Below, piece by piece: positions 41,035 to 50,612 of a stretch of 57,038 bases of DNA. The position numbers and the translations under genes are program-made. Every line of letters begins with the position of its first letter. Position 1 is the first letter of the stretch. Source of the DNA: Lachnospiraceae bacterium (GTDB taxonomy: Bacteria; Bacillota; Clostridia; Lachnospirales; Lachnospiraceae); assembly GCA_014803415.1 (NCBI GenBank), contig JAAVBZ010000027.1, positions 16,910 through 73,947 on the forward strand. Reading direction: 5' to 3'. The notes beneath the pieces were generated by a model. That model searched no databases. It saw only the letters and a list, made by a program, of their open reading frames with translations, and was not told the DNA's origin.

Positions 41035-42615
41035 ATGATGGAAAAATACTGTGCATATCTGCGTAAGAGCCGCACTGATCGAGATGCAGAGCTTCGGGGA
41101 GAAGAAGAAACACTTGCACGTCACAAACGTATCTTAATTGAACTATCTGAAAAACTTCAAAAGCCTATCACTAAATTCTATTCGGAAGTAGTATCTGGTG
41201 ATACAATTTCTGACCGTCCTGTTATGCAAAATCTTCTTGCTGATGTAGAAACCGGTATGTGGGACGGTGTATTTGTTATTGAAGTAGAAAGGCTTGCCCG
41301 CGGAAACACAAGGGATCAGGGACTGGTAGCCGACGCCTTTAAATACTCCGATACCGTTATTATCACGCCTACCAAGACTTATGATCCTAACAATGAATTT
41401 GACGAAGAATACTTTGAATTCGGCCTGTTTATGTCCAGGCGCGAATACAAGACCATAACCCGCCGTCTGCAGCGTGGACGTATTGCATCTGTCAAAGAAG
41501 GTAATTATGTTGGCGGAGCTGCTCCCTACGGATACAAAAGGGTACGCCTTACCAAAGGATATTCTCTTGAAATTGTTCCTGAGCAGGCGGAAGTAGTAAA
41601 GCAGATCTTTAACTGGTATTGTTATGGTTTTCAGCAGCCTGATGGATCCATGCAGCGTCTTGGTACTGACTCTATTGCTGTCAAGCTGGATTCTTTGGGC
41701 ATTAAGCCTACAGTCAATGAAAGATGGTCAAGAGCCACTATAGGAGATATGCTAAAGAATATTACTTATACCGGAAGAGTCTTTTTTGGGCAATACAAAG
41801 AGATCAAGACTTCTGAAAATGGCAGAATCGTTAAGAAAAGGGTATATGATCCCAACCACTTAGTTGCTCCTGGCAAGCATCAGGCAATTATTAGTGATGA
41901 ATTGTTTTCCCTGACTGCTCAAATACGTAAAGAACGAAGAAAGAAAACAGTCCCTTCAACTGCTATACTTCAAAACCCATTATCCGGTATTGTTTATTGT
42001 CAGAAATGCGGTGCACTTATGACTCGGCTTGCCCCAAATAACAGAAACAAATATTCTACGCTTAAATGTCCCAACCGATATTGTGACAATATATCTTCCC
42101 CTCTTTATCTCGTGGAAGAAGAGCTGCTTAAATTCCTTGATGCCTGGGTAAAGTCTTACGAATTTGATCTGCGGAGGCATCTTAAAGAAAGACCGGTTGA
42201 AAATGAGATCCGAAACCGCAGAGATCTTCTTGCCAAAGTTGAGAAAGATATTACTATCACTAATAATCAGCTCCAAAAAACTTATTCCTTATTGGAGCAG
42301 GAGATATATACTCTCGATGTTTTTAAGGAAAGGCAACAGACATTGAAAACCGAACTGTCTTCACTGAATGCCAGTCGTGATATGATTCTTAAAGAAATTA
42401 AGGATTTAGAAACAGCTGATGAAGCACGTTCTTCTTTTCTGCCTAAATTAAAAAATCTTTTAGATACTTACTACAGCAGTACAATTGAAGCACAAAATCA
42501 GATGTTAACAGAAGTGATAACCAAAGTTACCTATGAAAAAAATGAACGTAATAAAAAAGGACAACTGGATAACGCAAATTTTACTATCCATGTCTATCCT
42601 AAAGTGCCTGAATAA
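41035..42615 (+). CDS. int: Large serine recombinase, prophage integrase
   Basis: The 526-aa product is a large serine integrase. The N-terminal resolvase domain has the catalytic Ser in YLRKSRTD (residue ~12) and the ERLARGNTRDQG region near 85. A recombinase domain follows (GGAAPYGYKRVRL), then a zinc ribbon (YCQKCGALM and CPNRYCDN near 322-350) and a long coiled coil near 385-475. It ends about 30 bases from the host junction, as is typical. An accessory directionality factor was not identified. Confidence 0.95.
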   Translation: MMEKYCAYLRKSRTDRDAELRGEEETLARHKRILIELSEKLQKPITKFYSEVVSGDTISDRPVMQNLLADVETGMWDGVFVIEVERLARGNTRDQGLVADAFKYSDTVIITPTKTYDPNNEFDEEYFEFGLFMSRREYKTITRRLQRGRIASVKEGNYVGGAAPYGYKRVRLTKGYSLEIVPEQAEVVKQIFNWYCYGFQQPDGSMQRLGTDSIAVKLDSLGIKPTVNERWSRATIGDMLKNITYTGRVFFGQYKEIKTSENGRIVKKRVYDPNHLVAPGKHQAIISDELFSLTAQIRKERRKKTVPSTAILQNPLSGIVYCQKCGALMTRLAPNNRNKYSTLKCPNRYCDNISSPLYLVEEELLKFLDAWVKSYEFDLRRHLKERPVENEIRNRRDLLAKVEKDITITNNQLQKTYSLLEQEIYTLDVFKERQQTLKTELSSLNASRDMILKEIKDLETADEARSSFLPKLKNLLDTYYSSTIEAQNQMLTEVITKVTYEKNERNKKGQLDNANFTIHVYPKVPE

Positions 42616-42640
42616 TTTTATTTATTACTTATGACTTAAA

Positions 42641-42660
42641 TATCCATATACGTACGGCCC
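42641..42660. other. Right attachment junction (attR), approximate
   Basis: The host GH18 reading frame is recognisable from about 42,647 (YTYGPAMAVAP) and shows a stop at 42632-42634 and no match before it. The crossover must therefore lie near CATATACGTACGGCC. The exact core cannot be set without the left junction. Confidence 0.7.
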
Positions 42661-43072
42661 CGCAATGGCTGTCGCCCCCATTAATAAAGTACGTGAAGTA
42701 GTGGAATATGCAGTTACCAGAATTACGCCTTCAAAAATAAGCTTAGGAATACCGAACTACGGATATGATTTTACCCTTCCTTATGAAAGAGGCGTTTCCA
42801 AAGCCCGGACCATCAGTAATCTGGAAGCTGTCCAGATTGCCATAGCCCGGGATGCCGTTATTTCTTTTGATGAAGTTGCCATGTCTCCCTTTTTTAATTA
42901 TGAAGAAAACGGTATCCAGCATGAGGTCTGGTTTGAGGATGTCAGAAGCCTGCAGGAGAAATATTCTCTTCTGCCAGAATATGGCCTAAGGGGTATCGGC
43001 GTCTGGCAGATCATGAAGCTGTTTCGTGCCGGGTGGCTGCTTTTTGAAGACAGATTTAATATTCTAAAGTAA
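42653..43072 (+). pseudogene. 3' fragment of a GH18 spore-cortex hydrolase (YaaH/SleL-like), cut by the prophage
   Basis: The frame reads YGPAMAVAPINKVREVVEYA and goes on with KISLGIPNYGYDFTLPYE, FDEVAMSPFFNYEENG and a WLLFEDRFNILK end. This is the C-terminal third of the GH18 domain of YaaH/SleL-type spore hydrolases. The catalytic DxxDxE part and any LysM domains are missing and should lie beyond the prophage's left end. The frame has no stop within the fragment, so excision would restore the gene. No ribosome site precedes the internal ATG at 42665. Confidence 0.9.
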
Positions 43073-43112
43073 CAGGCTTCCGGTTTTAATCCCCTGATCG
43101 CATTGTCTGTAT

Positions 43113-44180
43113 CTAAGGAAGAACGCTGTTAAAAAACTGTAAAAAATTACCTCCCAGAATGCCTGCTGCTGTTTTCTCATCCATGCCTCTTTGTAAAAGA
43201 GCCGCCGTCAGGAGCGGAATCTGTCCATGGTTAAGAAAGCAGTCGCACAGTTCCGGTTCTTTGTCTGTTTCCTTGTTTTCAAGTGCCCTGTCGGCTTCAT
43301 CATAAGAATCGCACAGATCAAATCCAAAGCCCACATGCTCCCTTCCTGCCTTCTCGGCTTCATATTCTGCATGCCGGCAGAGCATTTCCAAATGGTTACC
43401 GCTAAGGGAACCGGCAATATACTTACAACCGTTAAGTCCCATAACGCCGCCCTGTGACGCCAGATATTCCATCTGTTCATCTGTCAGGTTCCGGTAATTA
43501 TCATAAACAGCTTTGGCACAGGAATGGGTAGCGCAGAAGGGCTTTCTCGCAACCGTTTTTACATCTTCAAATCCGTCATCATTCAGATGGCTGATATCAA
43601 GGAACATGGAAAGATTCTCAAGCTCCCTGACAGCCTCCTTGCCTTTCTGCGTCAGACCGCCTGTGATCTGAATCTTTTCTCCCGCTTTACAGCACCCACA
43701 GCCAAGTGCATTTTTCCTGCTCCATGTAAGAGAAGCCCCTCTTACTCCCATGCCGTATAGGGTTTCAAGCCGTCCTAAATCCTCACCGATACAGTCAAGT
43801 CCTTCCATATAAACAAGTATGCCGATTTTGTCCCCCTTTATCACCTTTTTCAGATCTTTTCTGCTTCTTACCATCATTACCTCTTCCATTCCTGTCATAT
43901 CCATAGTAAGAGCCTCTATCTGCCTCAAAGCATTCTTCCATGCAGCTTCACTGCCTCCCTGCCGGATCACTTTGGTCGGCACGTAAACAGAAGAGACTAT
44001 CAATTTGATACCTGCTATATTCCAGTTTTTCAGGTAACGTTTACGGATGACCTCTTTTTCCCCCAGCTGTCTGCGCAGAAGGATCTCTCCCGCCAGGTCA
44101 AGGTGGGCATCCACTACAGGGAATTTTTCATGAAGAGTTATTGCTTTTTTCAAAAATTCTTCTTTTACCATCAAATCCAT
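43113..44180 (-). CDS. Membrane dipeptidase-type metallopeptidase (M19)
   Basis: The 355-aa product is an M19 dipeptidase. Metal ligands are visible as VDAHLD near residue 22, the bridging Glu in YMEGLDC near 127, DISHLNDDG near 195 and THSCAKA near 220; a conserved GFGFDLCDSYD lies near 285. It hydrolyses dipeptides, probably in peptide recycling. It starts after AAGGAG and ends convergently with the GH18 fragment. It belongs to the host chromosome. Confidence 0.88.
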   Translation of the reverse strand: MDLMVKEEFLKKAITLHEKFPVVDAHLDLAGEILLRRQLGEKEVIRKRYLKNWNIAGIKLIVSSVYVPTKVIRQGGSEAAWKNALRQIEALTMDMTGMEEVMMVRSRKDLKKVIKGDKIGILVYMEGLDCIGEDLGRLETLYGMGVRGASLTWSRKNALGCGCCKAGEKIQITGGLTQKGKEAVRELENLSMFLDISHLNDDGFEDVKTVARKPFCATHSCAKAVYDNYRNLTDEQMEYLASQGGVMGLNGCKYIAGSLSGNHLEMLCRHAEYEAEKAGREHVGFGFDLCDSYDEADRALENKETDKEPELCDCFLNHGQIPLLTAALLQRGMDEKTAAGILGGNFLQFFNSVLP

Positions 44181-44231
44181 AAAAATATCTCCTTAATGAT
44201 CACGTATCTATCCTATCTTATTCCCTTCCTG

Positions 44232-44260
44232 CAAAAAGTGCGCCGGAATATCCGACGCAC
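44232..44260 (-). terminator. Terminator at the end of the glycan operon
   Basis: On the minus strand a 10-bp stem (GTGCGTCGGA, loop TAT, TCCGGCGCAC, one mismatch-like G-T pair) is followed by TTTTT. It lies 20 bases after the PseB-like stop codon. Confidence 0.85.
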
Positions 44261-44279
44261 GCAAATCTACAATATGCAA

Positions 44280-45278
44280 TTACTTTTCCAGTTCTACCGT
44301 CTTAAGAAGCTCCCTGATCTGCTCCACAGAAAGCCATTCTGTATTATTGCCCGAGCTATAGGAAAAGCCTTCTTCTACCTTTTTACCGCTTGTATTGATC
44401 TTCTGCTTATCATTCCATACTACCTGGGGATATACAATAAAATGCTTGTCATATTCATAAGTAGTTGCAGAATCCTCTACCGTCACCATGATCTCATGCA
44501 GCTTTTCTCCCGGACGGATACCGATCTGCGGCATCTTGCAGCCGGGCAGCATAGCTTCTGCCAGATCTGTGATCTTAAAAGAAGGAATCTTGCTGATAAA
44601 TGTTTCGCCGCCCGTAGCTTCTTCCAGGGCTTTGATCACAAGCTCTACTCCCTGTGTCAGGCTGATCCAGAAACGGGTCATGCGATAATCCGTAACGGGA
44701 AGCTCATTTCCGCCGTTTTTGATAATATTGTGGAATACAGGAATAATGGAGCCGCGGCTTCCTGCCACATTTCCGTAGCGGACAATGGAAAAATTAATAT
44801 CCTTAGTGCCCGCATAGGCATTTGCTGCAATAAACAACTTGTCCGATACCAGTTTGGTTCCGCCATACAGATTGACGGGATTGACTGCCTTATCCGTAGA
44901 AAGGGCAACTACTTTCTTTACCCCCGTATCAAGGGCTGCATCGATCACATTCTGGGCTCCATGAATATTGGTCTTGATGGCCTCGTTGGGATTGTATTCA
45001 CAGGCCGGAACCTGCTTAAGAGCTGCTGCATGAACAACATAGTCCACACCCTCAAAAGCTCTCGTAAGCCTTTCTTTATCCCTTACGTCTCCGATAAAGA
45101 AACGGATCTTATCCGCATATTCCCTGAATTCTCTTTCCATTACAAACTGCTTGAATTCATCACGGGAAAAAATAATGATCTTCTTGGGATGATAGTGAGC
45201 CAATACATATTTTGTAAAGCATTTACCAAAAGAACCCGTTCCTCCGGTAATAAGAATCGTTTTATTATCCAATAACAT
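44280..45278 (-). CDS. pseB: UDP-GlcNAc 4,6-dehydratase (inverting), PseB-like
   Basis: The 332-aa product is a short-chain dehydrogenase of the FlaA1/PseB/CapD group. It has the NAD(P) motif ITGGTGSFGK near residue 9, VHAAALKQVP near 86, the STDKAVNP segment near 128 and YGGTKLVSDK near 139, and the extended C-terminal RPGEKLHEIM region. The likely reaction converts UDP-GlcNAc to a UDP-4-keto-6-deoxy-AltNAc. It is the last gene of the operon and provides a modified amino sugar. Confidence 0.85.
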   Translation of the reverse strand: MLLDNKTILITGGTGSFGKCFTKYVLAHYHPKKIIIFSRDEFKQFVMEREFREYADKIRFFIGDVRDKERLTRAFEGVDYVVHAAALKQVPACEYNPNEAIKTNIHGAQNVIDAALDTGVKKVVALSTDKAVNPVNLYGGTKLVSDKLFIAANAYAGTKDINFSIVRYGNVAGSRGSIIPVFHNIIKNGGNELPVTDYRMTRFWISLTQGVELVIKALEEATGGETFISKIPSFKITDLAEAMLPGCKMPQIGIRPGEKLHEIMVTVEDSATTYEYDKHFIVYPQVVWNDKQKINTSGKKVEEGFSYSSGNNTEWLSVEQIRELLKTVELEK

Positions 45279-45352
45279 AATGTTCCTCCAATCGTATTAT
45301 CCTAACTATTCTACCATAAAATGTATCTGACATCAATTTTATTTCTCAGTGT

Positions 45353-47026
45353 TTAATGCAGTTCGTATAATGTCCATATGGGTTTTTGGGCAATCATCTG
45401 ATATTCCGACAGATTTTCATTACTTTTAAGCAACAGGTCCAGGCATGCTTCCCTGCTTTCATGATCGGCTGCATAAACAAGCAGTTTATCACTTCCTGTA
45501 ATCTTTTCATCCATAATACTTTCCATATTTCCCGCACAGGCAAGGTATATTTCAGAAAACACCATCAGTTCATCGGAAAGCCTCCACACATTATCGGGAG
45601 ATGCTTCATTATAAAATACCACAACGGCCGCATCTTCATTTGCTTTCACATATTCCATCACCGTTTTTTCTTCCTCATAAAGGAAAAAGACTCTGCCGTT
45701 CTTAAGAGCCGTACCATCGATCATTAGAATAACAGCCGAAAGGATCAGGGCTGCTGCCCTCTTTACTTTTTCTGTTTTCCGCTTTTCTTTTCCGTATCTG
45801 TTTATCAGCATTTCTACCGGCGTGACCAAAAAATACAACAGCAAAAAGAGAATTATCCCATAAACGGGTAGCTGATAGCGGTTAGATGTCTCTCCCAGTA
45901 AAAGCGCCGTTTTTGAAATGGTAAAAAAGTAACCCCCGCAGGCAAAAAGCAAAAGGCCCACCGCCTGTCTTGTCTTTTTCCTTTCCTCATCCAGTAAATT
46001 CCTTCCTGCAGTTCCCTTTCTTTTTTCCAAATAAGATACCGTGATCCACAAAAGACATATGATCAAAAGAAATCCGGCCAGATTCCCGTTTACCACATAT
46101 TGATCAAACAACTGTCCAAAAAAACGAAGCCTCTCTATGGTATTTCCTGCATTGCTGAACTCACTGACGGCTTCCGTTCCTCTGTATCCCCTGAAAATAT
46201 GAGACATACTGGAAGGGTAATAGCAAATGGCCAGTGCCAGTCCTATAGCGCAGGAAGCCGCATAGCCGATCAGATCCTTTATCCGCTTTTCCCTTAAAAG
46301 CATAAAGCAGAATGCTGCTCCTAAAAAGAAGTGGAAAATAATATAGTAATACTGTGTCATAAAGCCTAAAAATACGGTGATTGCAAGCGGGATCAGAAAG
46401 GAGGGCCCGAAATTCTGCTTTTTAACCGCCCTGATATGGAGGCAGGCACATAAAAGCACGAATAATGTGAGCCACTGATACATACGGATAAACATAACTC
46501 CCGAGATCACTGCTGCCGAAAATCCCCAGAACAGACATGTGGCAAAAGCAAGAAAACCAGCCTTTTTCCGGCTTTCTTCCTTTTCTTTTTCCGCTGCGCA
46601 GCTATACGCCAGATAAGCCAGCAGGAAAAAACAGGGAACAAAGGCGATCAGATTCACTCCGATCCCCAGCCACTTGCTGAAAATACCGGGAAACAGAGAG
46701 CAGGCCGTATGAAGAATATAATAATAAAGGGGCGGGTGCACATCCCAGGACTGCATCTGCTTTACGATACCATACCGGAACTGTTCTCCTTTCAGCACCA
46801 CAAAATCATTGCGGAATTCGTTCCTTTCCACCCACTGCCGGTCATTTACAAAAAGCCCTGCTGTTTTGTTGGTGGAGTAATAGGAATAAAATTCATCCTC
46901 ATGAAATCCTTCCTTATGTCCCCCAAAATAACACAAAAACGCAAGCTGAAGCAAAAGCAGAACCAGAAATACTGCCGCTGCCAGTATTTTTAAATTTTTT
47001 CCCTTTAATTTATCGGTCAAATCCAT
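45353..47026 (-). CDS. Membrane GT-C-type glycosyltransferase
   Basis: The protein (557 aa from 47026, which has GGAG upstream and lies 2 bases after the previous stop) has ~10 hydrophobic segments. A conserved acidic loop after the first helix (HEDEFYSYY near residue 45) and the WDVHPPLYYYILH signature near 91 mark a GT39/ArnT-like enzyme using a polyprenyl-linked sugar donor on the outer face. The frame open further upstream overlaps the previous gene and is not used. Confidence 0.75.
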   Translation of the reverse strand: MDLTDKLKGKNLKILAAAVFLVLLLLQLAFLCYFGGHKEGFHEDEFYSYYSTNKTAGLFVNDRQWVERNEFRNDFVVLKGEQFRYGIVKQMQSWDVHPPLYYYILHTACSLFPGIFSKWLGIGVNLIAFVPCFFLLAYLAYSCAAEKEKEESRKKAGFLAFATCLFWGFSAAVISGVMFIRMYQWLTLFVLLCACLHIRAVKKQNFGPSFLIPLAITVFLGFMTQYYYIIFHFFLGAAFCFMLLREKRIKDLIGYAASCAIGLALAICYYPSSMSHIFRGYRGTEAVSEFSNAGNTIERLRFFGQLFDQYVVNGNLAGFLLIICLLWITVSYLEKRKGTAGRNLLDEERKKTRQAVGLLLFACGGYFFTISKTALLLGETSNRYQLPVYGIILFLLLYFLVTPVEMLINRYGKEKRKTEKVKRAAALILSAVILMIDGTALKNGRVFFLYEEEKTVMEYVKANEDAAVVVFYNEASPDNVWRLSDELMVFSEIYLACAGNMESIMDEKITGSDKLLVYAADHESREACLDLLLKSNENLSEYQMIAQKPIWTLYELH

Positions 47027-47028
47027 GG

Positions 47029-48030
47029 TCACTCCAGTCTCTTTAATTTTGCATGCACCTTGCGCACCAGCACCGGCATGGCAGCAAACAGCATCAGATA
47101 CTGCCTGTTCTTTTTGGTCAGATAAGGATTCGTTCTGATCTCCTTTTTGTGATGTTTTAAATAGGTACATACCTGCACATAAAAAGTATTTTTCTTATTC
47201 ATCATGGATATGGGAATATGCAGCATATAATCCAGGCGCTGATATAAAGCAAACCGTTCGGCTTCCTTGAGCAGATTCGGATATTCCTTAGCCACCAGTT
47301 CCTGTGCTCTGTCCGCATTGTTTACTATATCCATAAAAACCCTTGGGAATTCATCTTTGTTCCGGGTTCTGGTATTACTTCCATAACGGTAAAACACATG
47401 ATAATCCTGCTGCGGCAGGATTGCCGTTAAGGGAATCTGCGGCAAAAGCTCTATAAGGAGCCTGAAATCCTCATTCAGTTCCCCCTCCGGGAAACGATGA
47501 CTTTTAAGCAGATCAGTCCGGATCAGTTTGGTGCAGAAAGAACAGTCCCCTCTGTGCATCAGAAGTTCTCGCATAAATTTCTCATCTTCCCACAGCTCTG
47601 GCTCTTCTGGCGGAATGCATACATTTTCCATAAGATTGCCCTGGTCGTCGATCTCGTCTCTTGAGCACTGCACCATGGGCAGATTTTCAGAAAGCGCTAC
47701 CGAAAGAAGTCTTTCATACATTTCCGGCTCGATATAGTCATCGCTGTCTACAAAGCCGATATAATCCCCTCTGGCTTTTTCTATTCCCAGATTTCTGGCA
47801 GAAGAAGAACCGCCGTTTTCTTTATGAAAAACCCTTACTCTTTTATCTTCCAGGGCAAATTTCTCCGCCATGGCTCCGCTGGTATCGGTGGAGCCGTCAT
47901 CCACCAGAATGATCTCCAGATTCCTGTAAGTCTGCCTGCGGATAGAATCTACACACCTTGGCAGATATTCCACCGTATTGTAAACCGGTACGATCACGCT
48001 GATAAATACCGGCCTGTTATTTCCTTCCAT
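47029..48030 (-). CDS. GT2 family glycosyltransferase
   Basis: The protein (333 aa from 48030, preceded by AAGGATAT) is a GT-A-fold GT2 enzyme: SVIVPVYNTVEYLPRCVDSI near residue 10, LVDDGSTD near 41, NGGSSSARN and the DxD-type FVDSDDYIEP near 93. The C-terminal half is characteristic of capsular glycosyltransferases with a basic end. It would add a sugar to the lipid-linked repeat unit. Confidence 0.85.
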   Translation of the reverse strand: MEGNNRPVFISVIVPVYNTVEYLPRCVDSIRRQTYRNLEIILVDDGSTDTSGAMAEKFALEDKRVRVFHKENGGSSSARNLGIEKARGDYIGFVDSDDYIEPEMYERLLSVALSENLPMVQCSRDEIDDQGNLMENVCIPPEEPELWEDEKFMRELLMHRGDCSFCTKLIRTDLLKSHRFPEGELNEDFRLLIELLPQIPLTAILPQQDYHVFYRYGSNTRTRNKDEFPRVFMDIVNNADRAQELVAKEYPNLLKEAERFALYQRLDYMLHIPISMMNKKNTFYVQVCTYLKHHKKEIRTNPYLTKKNRQYLMLFAAMPVLVRKVHAKLKRLE

Positions 48031-48053
48031 AAATATCCTTCCCTCAATTCTTT

Positions 48054-49280
48054 TTATTTCCAAAGCTTCCCCTGCAAAGCCGCCTGATACATCTTCCCCG
48101 GTGATATTACCGGCGCCGGACTTAATGGTCCCTTATCTGCAGCCGACGGCTCCCCTTCCCCTGTAAGGATCTCGCCTGCAAAGCGGATCATCTCATCTGC
48201 GGCATGCTCTGCATTCCAGAGCCGGGAAATGGTCTCGTAAGCCTTTCTTCCCATATCCTTTCTTTCCTCATCATGGGTCGCCAGATACACCACTTCTTCT
48301 TTCATTTTTTCGAAATTTCCATTCGGATAAATGAATCCGTTGTCCTTATGACGGATCAAATAGGGGATCGCTCCTGCCTGCGCATTGCCGACTACAACGC
48401 AGCCGCTGTTCATGGCTTCATTCACCACAGCTCCCCATCCTTCCAAATGATCGCTGGTAAAAATGTGGATGTGACAGCCTTCCATGATCTTACGTACCTC
48501 TTCCGGCGAAAGAAAACCGTGAAATCTCATGTACTCTGTTACTTGCTTTTCCTCTGCCAGCTTTTTTATCTCCTCTTCCATTTCTCCGCTGCCCGCCATA
48601 TGGATGCAGAAATTCCTGAAACTGCTCTTATCCCCTGACCACAGATCCTTTCTTTTCTTCAGTTCTTCTGCCAGCCTTACCATAAACTCCGGATGCTTCA
48701 GCGGAATAAACCTTGCTGCCCAGACAATATGAAGAGTATCTCCCTCCGGTTTTAGTCCTTTCCATTGTTCCTCCGAATAATGAACGGTCTCCGGAAAGTA
48801 TCCCCACTTGTACATTTTTCCCGGATAGGCTCTGATAATATGGAAATCGGAAGGCACATAAGCACCGGCGCAGAGCAGATATACTTTCTGCCTTCTGTAT
48901 CTGGTATGATCCTTGTATTTGCGGATCAGCCCTCTTGGAGAAACAGCTTTCCACTGACCTTCCCGGTAGAGGCGTTCACTGACACGGATCACAGGCTTTC
49001 CCGCCTTAAGCCGTTCTCCGATCAGGTCTTCACGGCCGGTCCATCCCGCGATCAGAATATCACTTTCCATGATCAGGGCACGTCCCCTATCTTCTTCCTC
49101 ATACAGGCATACCACATAGGGAAGCTTAACGCCGTCTGTATGCCAGCCCATATCAATTCTCTCCTGCTCCATAGGCTGGGTCTGTATAAAGTGAAATCCT
49201 TCCTTCAGCTTCTCATAACAGGCATTTGAAAAGGGAATCTGATGGTGGTTGATATAATTGGATATAAAGGTGATCGTCAT
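48054..49280 (-). CDS. GT4 family glycosyltransferase
   Basis: The 408-aa product has the C-terminal GT-B domain of GT4 enzymes: IVWAARFIPLKHPE near residue 186, GSGEMEEEIKKLA, MRFHGFLSPEEV and the donor-binding EGWGAVVNEAMNSGCVVVGN near 290. The N-terminal acceptor domain starts ITFISNYINHHQIPFSNA. It starts after GGAGAG, 3 bases from the previous gene's end. Confidence 0.85.
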   Translation of the reverse strand: MTITFISNYINHHQIPFSNACYEKLKEGFHFIQTQPMEQERIDMGWHTDGVKLPYVVCLYEEEDRGRALIMESDILIAGWTGREDLIGERLKAGKPVIRVSERLYREGQWKAVSPRGLIRKYKDHTRYRRQKVYLLCAGAYVPSDFHIIRAYPGKMYKWGYFPETVHYSEEQWKGLKPEGDTLHIVWAARFIPLKHPEFMVRLAEELKKRKDLWSGDKSSFRNFCIHMAGSGEMEEEIKKLAEEKQVTEYMRFHGFLSPEEVRKIMEGCHIHIFTSDHLEGWGAVVNEAMNSGCVVVGNAQAGAIPYLIRHKDNGFIYPNGNFEKMKEEVVYLATHDEERKDMGRKAYETISRLWNAEHAADEMIRFAGEILTGEGEPSAADKGPLSPAPVISPGKMYQAALQGKLWK

Positions 49281-49283
49281 AGT

Positions 49284-50603
49284 CTACTCTCCTAAAATAC
49301 TGCCGTAAATTTCAAGGAGCCGCCTGTAATTCGTCTCTCCGGCATGCACTCTCCCGGCTCTTTTTGCTGCATTTTCCGATAATCTCTCCGAAAGAGTTTT
49401 CCCATCTTCCCACGCCCTCTCATCAAATATCCTGCAGACAGCCTTTGCAATTGCCTTAGAATCTCCTGCCTCAAACAAAATTCCGTCTTCTCCGTCCGTG
49501 ATCATATCAGGAATTCCTCCCGTCCTTGACGCCGCTGTGGGCACTCCAAGCAGCATGGCTTCTCCTACAGTGTTGGGAGAATTTTCCAGTACGGAAGCAC
49601 AGACAAATACATGAGATCTCAAAAATCTCTCCTTCATTTCTTCTTCTGTAAGCTTTCCTGTCATGATCACCTTATCCTCAAGTCCGTACCTGCTGATCAG
49701 TTTCAGCAGATATTTTCCATAAGCCGGAAGTTTCAATTTTTCTTTTAATGTTCTGTGGGAGATCACGCTGTTTCCCGATACATATAAAACCGCATCCGGA
49801 TATTTCTCTATAATCTCAGGCATGGCCTGCAATAAAAAGTGGAACCCCTTTAGGGGATAGTCTCCCTGCCCTAAGAAAATACTGTGTTTCTCACACCCGT
49901 CAAGGCTCCATCTTCCTTCATAAAAGCTGCTCCGCATGGTCTCGTTCATACTGTGATATACAGCCTCTTTATTGATCCTCGCCGAGCCCGTCCTGTCAAA
50001 CTTAGTTCTTCCTGTTATATGGCCCGAAAGGCTTATGGCTTCGATCTCATTTTTACCTCTCAGATAGAATTTTTCCTGCTGCTGCTTTAAAGAATCTTTC
50101 CTTAACAAATCCCTGAAAGTAACTTTCTTTTGCTCTTTATCGGGAAGTCCCGCCATATATACTTTGGCGATCTCATAGCAAAGTCCCTGGATGCCGATCA
50201 GTGTCCTTTCCGGTCTGCCGAATGCTCTTGCCGCTGCCAAAGCATGGGGAAACTCCGTTCCGAAAATATGGATCATGTCAGGCTTCGCATGTGCAAAAAT
50301 TGCATCAAACTGCTTCTCCAGGTCTTTATCATAAATTTCCGGGGTATTCAAATCCTCATAAAATCCATAGCATGTGGTACGGCCCACCGTAAAAATCTGC
50401 AAAAGCGCCCTGTCATTTACCGGAAAGCATACAGAAAGCTCCAATTCTTCCCGTGGAATGCCTATGGCATTCCACGTGGTATCACCTGTGGTCATCTGAT
50501 CAAAGATACCGGAAAGCCACCCTTCCCTGTTGCTGTAAGGAAGATGAAGCTCCCTGGCAATCACCGGCAGCATAATATTGCAGACCCATAAAACCTTTTT
50601 CAT
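49284..50603 (-). CDS. GT4 family glycosyltransferase
   Basis: The 439-aa product is a GT-B-fold enzyme. The N-terminal domain has DMIHIFGTEFPHALAAA near residue 110. The C-terminal domain has FLGQGDYPLKGFHFLLQAMP, DKVIMTGKLTEEEM and the SPNTVGEAMLLGVPTAAS donor-binding segment near 345-360. It overlaps neither neighbour and belongs to the same operon. Confidence 0.85.
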   Translation of the reverse strand: MKKVLWVCNIMLPVIARELHLPYSNREGWLSGIFDQMTTGDTTWNAIGIPREELELSVCFPVNDRALLQIFTVGRTTCYGFYEDLNTPEIYDKDLEKQFDAIFAHAKPDMIHIFGTEFPHALAAARAFGRPERTLIGIQGLCYEIAKVYMAGLPDKEQKKVTFRDLLRKDSLKQQQEKFYLRGKNEIEAISLSGHITGRTKFDRTGSARINKEAVYHSMNETMRSSFYEGRWSLDGCEKHSIFLGQGDYPLKGFHFLLQAMPEIIEKYPDAVLYVSGNSVISHRTLKEKLKLPAYGKYLLKLISRYGLEDKVIMTGKLTEEEMKERFLRSHVFVCASVLENSPNTVGEAMLLGVPTAASRTGGIPDMITDGEDGILFEAGDSKAIAKAVCRIFDERAWEDGKTLSERLSENAAKRAGRVHAGETNYRRLLEIYGSILGE

Positions 50604-50612
50604 ATTCTTTCA

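Larger units (their letters stand above)
1..42652. mobile_element. Contractile-tailed temperate prophage (left end outside window)
   Basis: A continuous set of phage genes runs from a tail fibre cut by the left edge to a serine integrase at the right. Hallmarks seen are sheath, tube, tape measure, gpI/gpJ/gp25 baseplate proteins, HK97-type capsid and protease, GpA-type terminase, repressor and integrase. The right boundary is set by resumption of a host GH18 reading frame at about 42,650. All structural genes are intact, so the element may be functional. The lysis module and left attachment site are not in view. Confidence 0.95.

Noticed and set aside
42665-43072. GH18 fragment as an independent small gene
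   Set aside because: There is no promoter or ribosome site before the internal ATG and the homology continues upstream of it to the junction.
44103-45275. 390-codon plus-strand frame opposite the PseB-like gene
   Set aside because: Same reasoning: the minus strand encodes a well-conserved dehydratase, and the plus-strand translation shows no domain.
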